Assembly (NCBI RefSeq): GCF_024298965.1
Contig: NZ_CP085193.1
Location: forward strand, 2,976,001-3,040,000
DNA from: Streptomyces rapamycinicus NRRL 5491
GTDB taxonomy: Bacteria; Actinomycetota; Actinomycetes; Streptomycetales; Streptomycetaceae
DNA: 64,000 nt
Direction of reading: 5' to 3'
Part shown: positions 34,694-43,408 of the stretch, in pieces
Position numbering within the stretch: position 1 is the stretch's first letter
Layout: the number at the start of each line of letters is the position of its first letter
Program-made: the position numbers and the translations under genes
The notes under the pieces: model-generated
Told to the model about the DNA's origin: nothing
Database searches by the model: none
The model's input: only the letters and a program-made list of their open reading frames with translations

Positions 34694-35611
34694 ATGAGCG
34701 ACATCAACCCGCGAGACCAGTTGAATCATGAACGGGTGCCGTTCGCCCCGGTGCCGGCTGAAACGATCACGGAATGGGAGCCGGGCACCTTTCTGGAGAA
34801 CCTCGCGCCCTTTCCGCCCGGCGGCTGGCTGGTCACCGTGCCGTCCCACCGCCGGATCGACCTTGTCACAGGTGACGGCCGACGCAGCACCTTCGCGGAA
34901 CTCGCCTCGGTACCCACCGGAATCGTCACGGACCGAGACGGCGCCTGGGTGATCTCCGGAACCATAGGCGAGCCCGGCTGGTGCCTCGATCGGGTGCGCC
35001 AGGGCGAGGTGACGCACGCCTGCGACCTTCCCCAGCTGCGTTTCGGCAACGGAATGGCCCGGGACGGCCGGCGGCTGCTGATCGCGGACTCCGCGCTCGG
35101 CACCGTACTGGCCGTCGATCTCGACACGCGGCGAGCCGCCCAATGGATCCACCACGAACTTTTCACCCCGCTGGAACAGGCGGTCGGCGTCCCCGGCATC
35201 AACGGGATCACCGTCGCCGGGGATTACGTCTTTCTGGCCAACAGCGCGCGTGCGCTGCTACTGCGCGTACCGGCCGCCGCCACCGACACCACGCACCTCG
35301 AGATCGTGGCCGAGCGCCTGTTCGCGGACGATTTCGCGGTGCACGACGACGGAACCCTCTACCTGGCCACACACATTTTCGACAGCGTGCTGCGGCTGAC
35401 TCCGGGCGGACGACGCACGGAGATCGCCCGCGCCGACCAGGGCGTCGAGACCTGCACCTCGGTGGCGATCGATCCGGCGAACCCGGACACCCTGTGGGTC
35501 ACCGCCGCGGGCGAGCGCTTCGGCAGCGGCGGTCGCGACAAGCCCGCCCGGCTGATCCGGCTGAAGACCAATCCGTCTGCCGTTCCCACCGGAACCTCGG
35601 GCTCGAGCTGA
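34694..35611 (+). CDS. SMP-30/gluconolactonase-like beta-propeller protein
   Basis: 305 residues from ATG at 34694; an earlier ATG at 34643 overlaps the cupin gene and has no ribosome site. The chain is built of propeller blades: FPPGGWLVTVPSHRRIDLVT, GIVTDRDGAWVISGTIGEPG, FGNGMARDGRRLLIADSALG, GINGITVAGDYVFLANSARA and DDFAVHDDGTLYLATHIFDS. This fits SMP-30 or strictosidine-synthase-like six-bladed propellers, which often bind calcium and hydrolyse lactones. There is no signal peptide. It forms a pair with the cupin. Confidence 0.75.
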   Translation: MSDINPRDQLNHERVPFAPVPAETITEWEPGTFLENLAPFPPGGWLVTVPSHRRIDLVTGDGRRSTFAELASVPTGIVTDRDGAWVISGTIGEPGWCLDRVRQGEVTHACDLPQLRFGNGMARDGRRLLIADSALGTVLAVDLDTRRAAQWIHHELFTPLEQAVGVPGINGITVAGDYVFLANSARALLLRVPAAATDTTHLEIVAERLFADDFAVHDDGTLYLATHIFDSVLRLTPGGRRTEIARADQGVETCTSVAIDPANPDTLWVTAAGERFGSGGRDKPARLIRLKTNPSAVPTGTSGSS

Positions 35612-36374
35612 GCTACGAGCCCGGAAAACAACTCGTGCGGGCCGAGGCAACGCTCGACCCGCCCAAATCGGGGAAATGCTACGTGTCCGAGGACCGACAC
35701 GCACCATACGTACACGCCCGTCTTGCGGGGAGAGCTGCTTCTGTCGTAGCCACGTGGGCGAGTACTCGGCGGGATTCACACCGAAGGAGTGTGGAGTCTT
35801 CCCTCCCCAGATGTCTCACCACGCTTCGTCGCCGGAGTCTTCGGCGAGGTGCCCATGATGGCGGTAAACCATTTCGTCGGGGCGGCGCGTCACTCGGGCC
35901 GGCCGCCAGGCCGCGTCGTAGGACATGCGGCCGCGTTATTGAGCCCGAAGCCGTAAGGCCAGGAGACTGGTTGCCGGGTCGAGCAGCCAGCGCAGGGCGG
36001 GTAGCTTCATCGGGCCGTGCCCCCTCAGCGATGGGGCGCGGCTCTTCCCCGTCACCGCGGACACTTTCGGGCGAATCAGCGACTGAGGCACAGCGCAGCA
36101 GGCGGACGCCGCATCGGCCCGGGCCGGGTGTGACCGGCCTGTTCGGCCAGCTGCCCCCGGCCGGTTACGCGCCAACCCGCGCGTCATCAAACGCAAGGTG
36201 TCCAATTGGAAACTCAAGCGCACTCAGCACCACGACCCGCCTCGGCCGGACACGCCCTGCGTGACGCCGATGGGACCGACGAAGCCCCGGACCGACCCGC
36301 CGGAAACCCACCTAAATCACTGGTATTGCCCCTAGAGGGCCGAAGCCGCCCTCGCCCACCCGGCGTCGCGACTG
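35612..36374. other. Long intergenic stretch without a recognised gene
   Basis: The 940 bp between the propeller gene and the lyase gene holds no coding region I can support. A minus-strand reading of 95 codons (35936-36223) ends in MKLPALRWLLDPATSLLALR, but its upstream part is low complexity. The last part, from 36375, carries the lyase promoter and operator. The block may be a decayed gene or an untranslated region. Confidence 0.4.
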
Positions 36375-36430
36375 TTGACGCACCCAGGCCGTAGCCGGTA
36401 ACTGTTTACCAGCCACTTTCAAACCGGTTT
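36375..36430 (+). promoter_or_regulatory. Promoter and LacI-type operator of the polysaccharide lyase gene
   Basis: TTGACG (36375-36380) and TAACTG (36399-36404), 18 bp apart, make a possible promoter. The perfect palindrome AAACCGGTTT sits at 36421-36430, flanked by CTT and AAG that extend the symmetry. The same CAAACCGGTTTA recurs at 43293-43304 in the promoter of the transport operon. The operator would block a polymerase starting here. Confidence 0.65.
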
Positions 36431-36551
36431 AGAAGTCGGCGTGCACCAAGCCGAAGCCGTGACCGAACCAGCGCCCCGAAGACCTCGTCAACCGACGCAC
36501 GCCCCCCCACGGCAGCGTTGTCAGGATCTGGGCGCGCCCGAAGGAGTCCGC

Positions 36552-38741
36552 ATGACGGAAAACGGAGTCGCACCCCTGCCCGATCGACGTCGCGTCCTAC
36601 TCGGGGGCCTCGGGATCACCGCCGGTGTCGCCGGGCTGACGCTGTCGGTGCCGGCTCTCGCGCGGGCTGCGGAGGCCGGTGGGAGTCGAGCGGTCACGGA
36701 CGACCTCCAGCTCATCATCGAACGCCTGCAACAGCGGTTTCTTGCCCAGGGCGACCAGGTGAGGATCGCCAATGGCATCTTCCTCGCCCGTACGTCCGAG
36801 GCCCTGGCCTATGTCGAGTCCCTGCGCGCCGACGGCTCGTGGCCCGATGTGGACTACGACGACACCACCAGTTCCGCCAACGGTCGGGTCTGGTCGCCCT
36901 ATCACGCGCTGTACCGCATGATCGCAATGGCTCACGCCTACCGTGACCCGGATGCCGCGGGCTACGGCAAACCGGAGCTGATCGAGGCCCTGAACCGTGC
37001 GCTTCTCTACTGGGACGGTGTCAAACCGACCAGCACGAACTGGTGGGAAGTCGAGATCGGCAAGTCGATGGCCATGGGCCGGGTGTCGATCTTCGTCGGC
37101 GACGAACTCAGCACCGAGGCGCGGGAGGTGACCTACGCCCACAACACCGGCCGCCTGGACCCGGCCGGGGCGAACGGCTCCTGGAGGACCGAGAACTACC
37201 TCTATGAGGCCGTCGCGAAGCACGCGACCGCCGACATCGAGCAGGGTTACGCCACCATGTCGCAAACGGTCGCCGTCGACAGCAGCGGTAAGGTCACCGA
37301 GGCCGTGCAGGTGGACTCGTCCTTCTGGGCACATGGGGCGCAGCTCTACAGCGAGGGCTACGGCATGGCCCTGTTCACCATCGTCGCGGCCTGGGCCGAT
37401 GTCGCGCGCGGCACCAGCTTCGCCTTCTCGCCCGAGGACATCGACGCCATCGCCTTCTACATCCTCGACGGGACCCGCTGGCTGATCCGCGGGGAGATCG
37501 GGATGATGTATCTCGGGTACCGTCCCCCCAATACCATCGATGGCATTACGAGTTACGCGGCCGACTTCCTCGAGCCACTCGACCGGATGGTGCGGGCCGA
37601 TGAGAGAAACTCGGCGGCGTATCAGCGGCTAGCCGACAATATCCGCGGGAAGATCCGGGAGAACGGCGTCACCGGGCATAAGTACTTCTGGCGCTCGGAG
37701 TTCTCCTCACATCTGCGGGACGCGTATGGAATCTTCACCAGGGTCAATTCCCCTCGTATGAAGGGCAGCGAGTACCGCTCCACCTTCCGGCCCGAAGTCG
37801 GCAACGAGATCGACTGGAATGCGGCGGGAGCCACCGCGATCCAGGTCACGAACCGGGAATACGATGACCTCGTACCCGCCTTCGACTGGTTCCACTACCC
37901 GGGTGTCACCGCGCCTTACACCAAGGTGCTGACGCAGTCGAGTCCCGCCAACCGCGGCAGCTTCACCGGCGGCGTCTCCGACGGGCGTTACGGAGCAAGC
38001 ATCTTCACCCTCGACCGGTTCTCGACGACCGGGCGCAAGAGCTACTTCTACTTCGACGATGAGATCGTCGCGCTCGGCGCCGGGATCAGTTCCACCTCGC
38101 AGCACGCCGTCCATACGACCGTCAATCAGGGAGCGGCCCGGCCCAATGCCTCCGTCGGTGGCAAGGCCGTACGCCCGGGGACCGATTCAGCCGACACCGG
38201 CGCCTCATGGGCGTACAACGACGAGATCGGCTATGTCTTCCCGGAGGGTGGGCCGTTGAAGGTCTCGAACAAGGAGCAGACCGGGAGCTGGCTCGACCGT
38301 GATCCGGTGAAGCGGAATGCCTTTACCCTCTTCTTCGACCACGGCACCACCCCGGACGGAGCCAAATACGCCTACGTCCTCCTTCCCGGCGCGACACCCG
38401 AAAAGGTCCGCTCCTATGCGGCCAAGCCGGTCGTCAAGATCCTGCGCAACGACGAGCAGGTCCAAGCGGTCCGCCACCCGCGGCTGCGGCTGACGATGGC
38501 GACCTTCCATGCCGCGGGCTCCCTCGACCTGGGATCAGGCCGCACGCTGCGGGTCGATCAGCCCGCCATCATCATGCTCGACGAGGACGGCAGCTCCGCC
38601 GTGGTGAGCGTCGCCAACCCCGACCAGCCCGGCCTGACGGTCTCCGTCACCCTTGCCGCCCCCGGCCGCACCCGTCGTGCCAGCTTCCCGCTGGGCGCCG
38701 GCCCGAACCTCGGCAAGACGGTGACGCAGCCCCTCAGGTGA
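36552..38741 (+). CDS. Secreted polysaccharide lyase family 8 enzyme
   Basis: 729 residues from ATG at 36552, five bases after GAAGGAG. A Tat signal (DRRRVLLGGLGITAGVAGLT) is followed by the (alpha/alpha) toroid: SSANGRVWSPYHALYRMIAM, TNWWEVEIGKSMAMGR (Asn-Trp-Trp loop), DSSFWAHGAQLYSEGYGMAL with the catalytic His and Tyr (about residues 259 and 269). The beta-sandwich half includes FHYPGVTAPYTKVLTQSS and IGYVFPEGGPLKVSNKEQTG. PL8 lyases cleave hyaluronan, chondroitin or xanthan by beta-elimination next to a uronate. The product would feed the adjacent ABC importer. Confidence 0.92.
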   Translation: MTENGVAPLPDRRRVLLGGLGITAGVAGLTLSVPALARAAEAGGSRAVTDDLQLIIERLQQRFLAQGDQVRIANGIFLARTSEALAYVESLRADGSWPDVDYDDTTSSANGRVWSPYHALYRMIAMAHAYRDPDAAGYGKPELIEALNRALLYWDGVKPTSTNWWEVEIGKSMAMGRVSIFVGDELSTEAREVTYAHNTGRLDPAGANGSWRTENYLYEAVAKHATADIEQGYATMSQTVAVDSSGKVTEAVQVDSSFWAHGAQLYSEGYGMALFTIVAAWADVARGTSFAFSPEDIDAIAFYILDGTRWLIRGEIGMMYLGYRPPNTIDGITSYAADFLEPLDRMVRADERNSAAYQRLADNIRGKIRENGVTGHKYFWRSEFSSHLRDAYGIFTRVNSPRMKGSEYRSTFRPEVGNEIDWNAAGATAIQVTNREYDDLVPAFDWFHYPGVTAPYTKVLTQSSPANRGSFTGGVSDGRYGASIFTLDRFSTTGRKSYFYFDDEIVALGAGISSTSQHAVHTTVNQGAARPNASVGGKAVRPGTDSADTGASWAYNDEIGYVFPEGGPLKVSNKEQTGSWLDRDPVKRNAFTLFFDHGTTPDGAKYAYVLLPGATPEKVRSYAAKPVVKILRNDEQVQAVRHPRLRLTMATFHAAGSLDLGSGRTLRVDQPAIIMLDEDGSSAVVSVANPDQPGLTVSVTLAAPGRTRRASFPLGAGPNLGKTVTQPLR

Positions 38742-38760
38742 CGCGAAGCGCAGACACAAA

Positions 38761-38803
38761 CCGGCTTGCGGCCGACGGCTTCTCTCCGCCGGCCGCAAGC
38801 CGG
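38761..38803. terminator. Bidirectional terminator between lyase and GH130 operon
   Basis: CCGGCTTGCGGCCG (38761-38774) and CGGCCGCAAGCCGG (38790-38803) form a perfect 14 bp stem with a 15-base loop. It lies between two converging transcription units and 20 bp after the lyase stop codon. Confidence 0.85.
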
Positions 38804-38937
38804 CCCCACCACCGCCGAGAGCCAGCGCAACGTTGTGAACCACCTGCGGGTGCGACGTACGTCGCACCCGAGCCCCGGCCCAACAGCCCGTGCCGCACCC
38901 CCAACGGTGAAGAGCCGGTTCACAGAGGTCAGAGGCG

Positions 38938-40017
38938 TCAGTCCGCGGTCCGCTCCAGAGCAGCCACGCCGATCGCGCTGTCCGCCATCCCGTAGAACAC
39001 ATAGACGGCCCCCGCGATGCGCTCGACCGCGGTCGGGAAGACAACGTTGCCAAGCGTTCCTACCGTCTCCTCGCGGGTCTCCGGAGACAGCCACGGCTCC
39101 TGCGAGCGCGCCAGCACCCGCGCCGGATCGTCCGGGTCCAGCAGCATGCCCCCGGCCCGGTAGACGGCGCCATGGCTGAGCTCAAAGCCCCTCGCGACCG
39201 GACCGGTCACACCGTGGTGGATGAGCAGCCAGCCCTCGGGCACCCGGAGCGGCGGCGGACCCGCACCGATCTTCGCCGCCTCGAACGGCATCTCCGGAGC
39301 GGCCACCGGAGCGGAGTGCCGCAGCGAGGTCAGCGCCGAAAGATCGCGGCGGGCCGCCTCGGCGTCCACGTACGCGATCCAGATCGACGGGCGGCCGTCG
39401 GCCACCCCGGCCGGGGCCGGGGTGCCCTCGCCCGGGCGCAGCCAGTCCAGGTCCCACATCGGCCGGTGCAGCATCGCAAAGCTCGCACGGCCGTCGGGGC
39501 CGGGCACGATCTCGGGGAAGAAGACAAGGTCTTTATTGGGGAAGAAGTTCAAGTCGGTGGACAGGTGCGACTGATACGTGAAATGCAGTGGGCCCAGACG
39601 GCGCCAGCTGATCGTGTCCGTAGAGACGGCCAACGCGGGCCGCGGGCCGAGCGGACCGTAGGCGACGTACGTCATGACGTGCACGCCCAGGTCGGGGATG
39701 AAGGTGATGCGGGGGTCCTCCACGCCGGCGTTGTGTGCACCCCGCTCGAAGCCTTCGTCCGGGGACAGCACCACGCCCTGGCGCTCGACGCCGACCGGTA
39801 CGCCGTCTTCGATCACGACACGGGCGCGGCCGATCCGGGAGACATTGCCTGCCGCGACCATGCGGGGGAAGAGATAGAGCTCGCCGTCGGGTCCCCAGGC
39901 GGTGGCCGGATTGAGGACGCCCTCGGCCTCCAGGGGGTCGGTGGGGTCGGCGTTCATGAGCACGCCGACCCGGTTCAGTGCATACGGGAGCGCGCTTTCG
40001 GTGTTGAGCCGGGTCAT
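38938..40017 (-). CDS. Glycoside hydrolase family 130 (mannoside phosphorylase-like) protein
   Basis: 359 residues; ATG at 40017 follows the permease stop by two bases. The five-bladed propeller features are ADPTDPLEAEGVLNPATAWG, NAGVEDPRITFIPDLGVHVM (the catalytic Asp is in the VEDPR motif), DLVFFPEIVPG, WLLIHHGVTGPVARGF and GNVVFPTAVERIAGAVYVFY. GH130 enzymes phosphorolyse or hydrolyse beta-mannosides inside the cell. It is the last gene of the transport operon and should act on the imported oligosaccharide. Confidence 0.88.
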   Translation of the reverse strand: MTRLNTESALPYALNRVGVLMNADPTDPLEAEGVLNPATAWGPDGELYLFPRMVAAGNVSRIGRARVVIEDGVPVGVERQGVVLSPDEGFERGAHNAGVEDPRITFIPDLGVHVMTYVAYGPLGPRPALAVSTDTISWRRLGPLHFTYQSHLSTDLNFFPNKDLVFFPEIVPGPDGRASFAMLHRPMWDLDWLRPGEGTPAPAGVADGRPSIWIAYVDAEAARRDLSALTSLRHSAPVAAPEMPFEAAKIGAGPPPLRVPEGWLLIHHGVTGPVARGFELSHGAVYRAGGMLLDPDDPARVLARSQEPWLSPETREETVGTLGNVVFPTAVERIAGAVYVFYGMADSAIGVAALERTAD

Positions 40018-40019
40018 AC

Positions 40020-40853
40020 CTAGCCTTTGATCGCGGATCCGAGGTTGGCGGAGGTGAAGTGGCGCTGGAAGAGCAGAAAGAGGACGACGGCCGGCACCGC
40101 CAGCACGCAGGCACCGGCGAGCACAGCGCCCATGGGATTGGCCTGGGAGGTGGAATTGGCCTGCGAGAAGTTCGCCAGGCTGACCGCGAGGGGCTGCATC
40201 CCCTGGTCCTTGGTCACCAGGAACGGCCAGAGGAACTCGTTCCACGGGCCGATGAAGGTCACCAGCATGGCTGTGAGAATCGCCGGGCGCACCAGTGGCA
40301 CCGCTACGGAGCGCAGGATGCGCAGCTCACTCGCTCCGTCCATGCGTGCCGCGTCGAAGATCTCGCGCGGGATCTGGAGGAAGTACTGGCGGAAGATGAG
40401 CACGGCGACGGAGTTGATGGCGAACGGCAGGATCATCCCGGCGTAGCTGTCGGCGAGGCCGAAGTAACGCACCACCATCACGTACAGCGGGATCATCAGC
40501 AGCTGGAACGGGATCGCCTGGACCAGCAGGACGAGCGCGAACACCAGGCCGCGGCCGCGGAAGCGCAGGATCGCCAGGGCGTAGCCGGCCAGCAGGCCGA
40601 AGACCAGCGTGCAGACCACCACCCCGACCGTCATGATCAGCGAGTTGGCCAGGGCGCCCAACAGGCTGAACGAGTCGTCGATACCGGCGAGGTTGTCCAG
40701 GGTCAGGTTGCTCGGCTTGGGCAGCAGGCCGCCGAGGCCGGTGTCGCGCTTCTTCTGCAGCGCCCCGATGAGCATGTAGTAGAACGGCAGCAGCGCGGCG
40801 ATGGCGCCGAGGCCGAGTGCGGCGTAGCGCAGGATGCGCAGGGTACGGGCCAT
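40020..40853 (-). CDS. Carbohydrate ABC transporter permease (MalG type)
   Basis: 277 residues with six membrane helices (for example AALGLGAIAALLPFYYMLIG and LIMTVGVVVCTLVFGLLAGY). The EAA loop that contacts the ATPase is DAARMDGASELRILRSVAVP, followed by LVRPAILTAMLVTFIGPWNE. The gene starts one base after the preceding permease stop, so the pair is co-translated. The ATPase subunit is not in the operon; a shared MsiK-type ATPase is the norm in Streptomyces. Confidence 0.93.
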   Translation of the reverse strand: MARTLRILRYAALGLGAIAALLPFYYMLIGALQKKRDTGLGGLLPKPSNLTLDNLAGIDDSFSLLGALANSLIMTVGVVVCTLVFGLLAGYALAILRFRGRGLVFALVLLVQAIPFQLLMIPLYVMVVRYFGLADSYAGMILPFAINSVAVLIFRQYFLQIPREIFDAARMDGASELRILRSVAVPLVRPAILTAMLVTFIGPWNEFLWPFLVTKDQGMQPLAVSLANFSQANSTSQANPMGAVLAGACVLAVPAVVLFLLFQRHFTSANLGSAIKG

Positions 40854-40854
40854 A

Positions 40855-41874
40855 TCAGTCCCTCTCCATGACGCGCCGGGCGACGGTCGCGATGATGAGC
40901 ACGCCGGTGACGAGAATCAGTCCGATGGCGGCCGCGGCATCCGGCTCGCCCTGCTCGATGCCCCGCTGGTACACCAGCAGCGCGGGGGTGAGCGAGGCGC
41001 CGCTCGGGCCGCCGCCGGTGAGCAGGAACGGCTCGGTGAAGATCTGTCCGGCGGTGATGATCGACAGCAGGATGACGAGCGAGGTGACGGGCCGGACGGC
41101 CGGCAGGGTGACGGCCCGGAACGCCTGCCAGCGCCCGGCTCCGTCGGTCAGTGCCGCCTCATGCAGCTCCTTGGGCACGTTCTGTAGCGCGGCGAGGTAG
41201 AGCAGGATGTAGAACCCGAGCTGCTTCCAGGTGACGTAGACGGCGATGAGCGGCATCACCAGGTGCTTGTTCGCCAGCCAGGACGGGTCCGGGGCCCATG
41301 GGCCGAGGACGTTGTTGACGGCACCGGAGCCGTTGAACAGAAACAGCCAGACCGCCAGCGTGGCCACCGAGGCCGTCACGTACGGCACGTAGTACGCCAC
41401 CCGGAAGAAGCCGCGCCAGTGAGTCGCGGCATTCAGTGCCGACGCCAGCACGAGCGCCAGCACCACGGTCAGCGGAATGTTGATCGCCATGAACAACCCG
41501 AGGTTGGCGAAGGCGCGCTGGGTCTTCTCCTCGCCGAGGACCTCGGTGAAGTTGTCGAACCCGACGAACGGGTGCGGCACGGAGACGCCGGGCGCGGTGA
41601 AGAAGTAGTCGTGGAAGGCCATCCACACGCCGACCCCGAACGGGATGATGAACACGACCAGGACGTAGGCGGTGTACGGCGCGGTCAGGACGAGCCCGAG
41701 CGGGCTGTTGCCCAGCCAACGCTCGAGTCGCGAGGCGCCGGGCCGGTGACCCGGGATACGGCGTTCGGGTGCGGCTGCCGGCGGTGCGTGCCGGGTCGAT
41801 GGCCGGGGTCGTCGGCCGCGGGGCGGATCACCTGCGGCCTGGGTCCCATCGCGGCTGTCGCGGAGTGATTTCAT
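40855..41874 (-). CDS. Carbohydrate ABC transporter permease (MalF type)
   Basis: 339 residues. After a Pro/Arg-rich cytoplasmic N-terminus of about 50 residues come six helices (GLVLTAPYTAYVLVVFIIPF, INIPLTVVLALVLASALNAA) and the EAA loop ELHEAALTDGAGRWQAFRAV with TLPAVRPVTSLVILLSII. It follows the binding-protein gene by 11 bp and precedes the second permease. Confidence 0.93.
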   Translation of the reverse strand: MKSLRDSRDGTQAAGDPPRGRRPRPSTRHAPPAAAPERRIPGHRPGASRLERWLGNSPLGLVLTAPYTAYVLVVFIIPFGVGVWMAFHDYFFTAPGVSVPHPFVGFDNFTEVLGEEKTQRAFANLGLFMAINIPLTVVLALVLASALNAATHWRGFFRVAYYVPYVTASVATLAVWLFLFNGSGAVNNVLGPWAPDPSWLANKHLVMPLIAVYVTWKQLGFYILLYLAALQNVPKELHEAALTDGAGRWQAFRAVTLPAVRPVTSLVILLSIITAGQIFTEPFLLTGGGPSGASLTPALLVYQRGIEQGEPDAAAAIGLILVTGVLIIATVARRVMERD

Positions 41875-41885
41875 GGTGTGCCTCG

Positions 41886-43184
41886 TCAGCCGACGATCTG
41901 GTCGTCGATCTGCTGCGCGGCCTTGTCAAAGGTCGACTTCACATCGCCCTTCCCGGGCAGTACCGCGTCTTCCCAGGCTGTGCGGAACGTCTTCCACACC
42001 TCGGTCGAACCAGCGATGTTCGGCACGTCCACCGCCCGCGGCACCGCGTCGGCGAAGGGCTGGTAGAAGGGATTGTCCTTGAGATAGCCGCCCGCGACGG
42101 CGGCCACGTCACTGCGGGTGGGGAACTGCCCCGTCTCCTCCAGCAGCGCCGCGTCGTTCTTCGCGCTCATCGAGAACTTGGTGAATTCCCAGGCGGTCTG
42201 CTTGTGCTCGCACGAGGTGAACAGGCCGACGTTCTTGGAGTCCGCGAACGTCGATGTCTTGTCTGCCGGTATTCCCGCGGCCGTGGGCAGCGGCAACACG
42301 CCGTACTTCACCTTACCGTCGAACTGTCCCTTGCCCCACGGCCCGGCGATGCCCATGGCGGCCACCCCGTCGGCGAACGGGCCCGCCCACATGTCGCCGC
42401 TGTACGCCTCCGGGGACGAGTAGCCGCCTGCGTACATCTGCTGCCAGAAGCCGAGGGTCTGCCGTCCGGCCCTGGAAGTGAAGGTGGCCTTCTTGTCCTT
42501 CACCAGTTGCTTACCGCCGGAGTTGGCCAGGTACAGCGGATAGAAGTCGAACAGCGCATTGGTGTAGTCACTGGTCGCCGGCGGATACAAGGCGAACTTC
42601 GCCGCCTTACTGCTCTTGATCTTCTTCGCCACGGCCAGCACATCGTCATACGTGTTCAGCTTCGGATTCTCGGCGTCCAAGCCGGCCTTTTTGAAGACGT
42701 CCTTGTTGTAATAGAGCATGAACGGGTTGGTTTTCCACGGCACTTGATACAACTTGCCATCCGGGGAACGGAGGCCGTCCACGGCACCGCCGGAGCGCTT
42801 CTTGATGAAGGACTCGGCATCGCCGAAGGTGTCCGAGAGATTGACCAGGCCGCCCTGCTTCTGGAATGCGGCGACCGCCGCCGGAGCGGTGTTGTAGACG
42901 AGGCACGGGGTGTTGCCCGCGGTGATCGCGGCCCCGATGACATCTTCGGTGGACTTGCCCGACGGCACCGCCTTGGCGGTGACCTTCTCCTTGGTGTGCT
43001 CGGCGTTCCAGGCAGCCACTGTGGCCTTGGCCCAGGCCTGCTCCTGCTCGTTCGTCGAGTACCAGATGTCGATCGGTCCCGAGGTCGGCTTGCCGCTGGC
43101 GGCGTCGCCCGAACCGCAGGCGGACAATGGCAGGACAAGCGCCGCGGCGGCGGCCAGCCCCGTAGCACGCGGAAAACGCCTCAT
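41886..43184 (-). CDS. Extracellular solute (sugar)-binding lipoprotein
   Basis: 432 residues from ATG at 43184, nine bases after AAAGGAG. The lipobox LVLPLSACGSG places the lipidated Cys at about residue 23. The mature part is a family-1 binding protein: PIDIWYSTNEQEQAWAKATV, VPSGKSTEDVIGAAITAGNT, LYQVPWKTNPFMLYYNKDVF and AAMGIAGPWGKGQFDGKVKY. It delivers the oligosaccharide to the two permeases. It is the first gene of the operon, with the operator AAACCGGTTT inside its promoter. Confidence 0.92.
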   Translation of the reverse strand: MRRFPRATGLAAAAALVLPLSACGSGDAASGKPTSGPIDIWYSTNEQEQAWAKATVAAWNAEHTKEKVTAKAVPSGKSTEDVIGAAITAGNTPCLVYNTAPAAVAAFQKQGGLVNLSDTFGDAESFIKKRSGGAVDGLRSPDGKLYQVPWKTNPFMLYYNKDVFKKAGLDAENPKLNTYDDVLAVAKKIKSSKAAKFALYPPATSDYTNALFDFYPLYLANSGGKQLVKDKKATFTSRAGRQTLGFWQQMYAGGYSSPEAYSGDMWAGPFADGVAAMGIAGPWGKGQFDGKVKYGVLPLPTAAGIPADKTSTFADSKNVGLFTSCEHKQTAWEFTKFSMSAKNDAALLEETGQFPTRSDVAAVAGGYLKDNPFYQPFADAVPRAVDVPNIAGSTEVWKTFRTAWEDAVLPGKGDVKSTFDKAAQQIDDQIVG

Positions 43185-43290
43185 TATGCCCAACTCCTTT
43201 CCATGCGGGTGATTGAGGGTCCGAAGCGACTCCCCTCTCGTCGCCGCCGGCCCGCCCCGCCAGAATGATCACCGCGGGGTTACGAGCGTC

Positions 43291-43319
43291 ATCAAACCGG
43301 TTTAATATCTAAGCGTCAA
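43291..43319 (-). promoter_or_regulatory. Promoter of the sugar transport operon with LacI-type operator
   Basis: On the minus strand TTGACG (43314-43319) and TTTGAT (43291-43296) are separated by exactly 17 bp. The palindrome AAACCGGTTT (43294-43303) covers the spacer end and the -10 hexamer. A repressor bound there would exclude polymerase. The 12-base CAAACCGGTTTA is identical to the site before the lyase gene. Confidence 0.7.
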
Positions 43320-43328
43320 GGACGGGTG

Positions 43329-43340
43329 CGAAACGTTTCG
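43329..43340. promoter_or_regulatory. Second LacI-type palindrome near the lacI start
   Basis: CGAAACGTTTCG is a perfect 12 bp palindrome with the central CG typical of LacI-family sites. It lies 69 bp before the repressor gene and 26 bp from the first operator. It may serve autoregulation or a second LacI protein. Confidence 0.5.
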
Positions 43341-43408
43341 GTAACCTGGGCGGCGCAGTTCTGCCACCCAGGAGCCGTACGTCCCGAATCAGTGGAAGGC
43401 GAGGCGGT

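Noticed and set aside
31552..35611. Full antibiotic biosynthetic cluster
   Set aside because: There is no polyketide, peptide or terpene core enzyme; four genes do not make a case.
35936..36223. 95-codon minus-strand gene before the lyase
   Set aside because: Upstream residues are low complexity and no family is recognisable; left as unassigned intergenic sequence.
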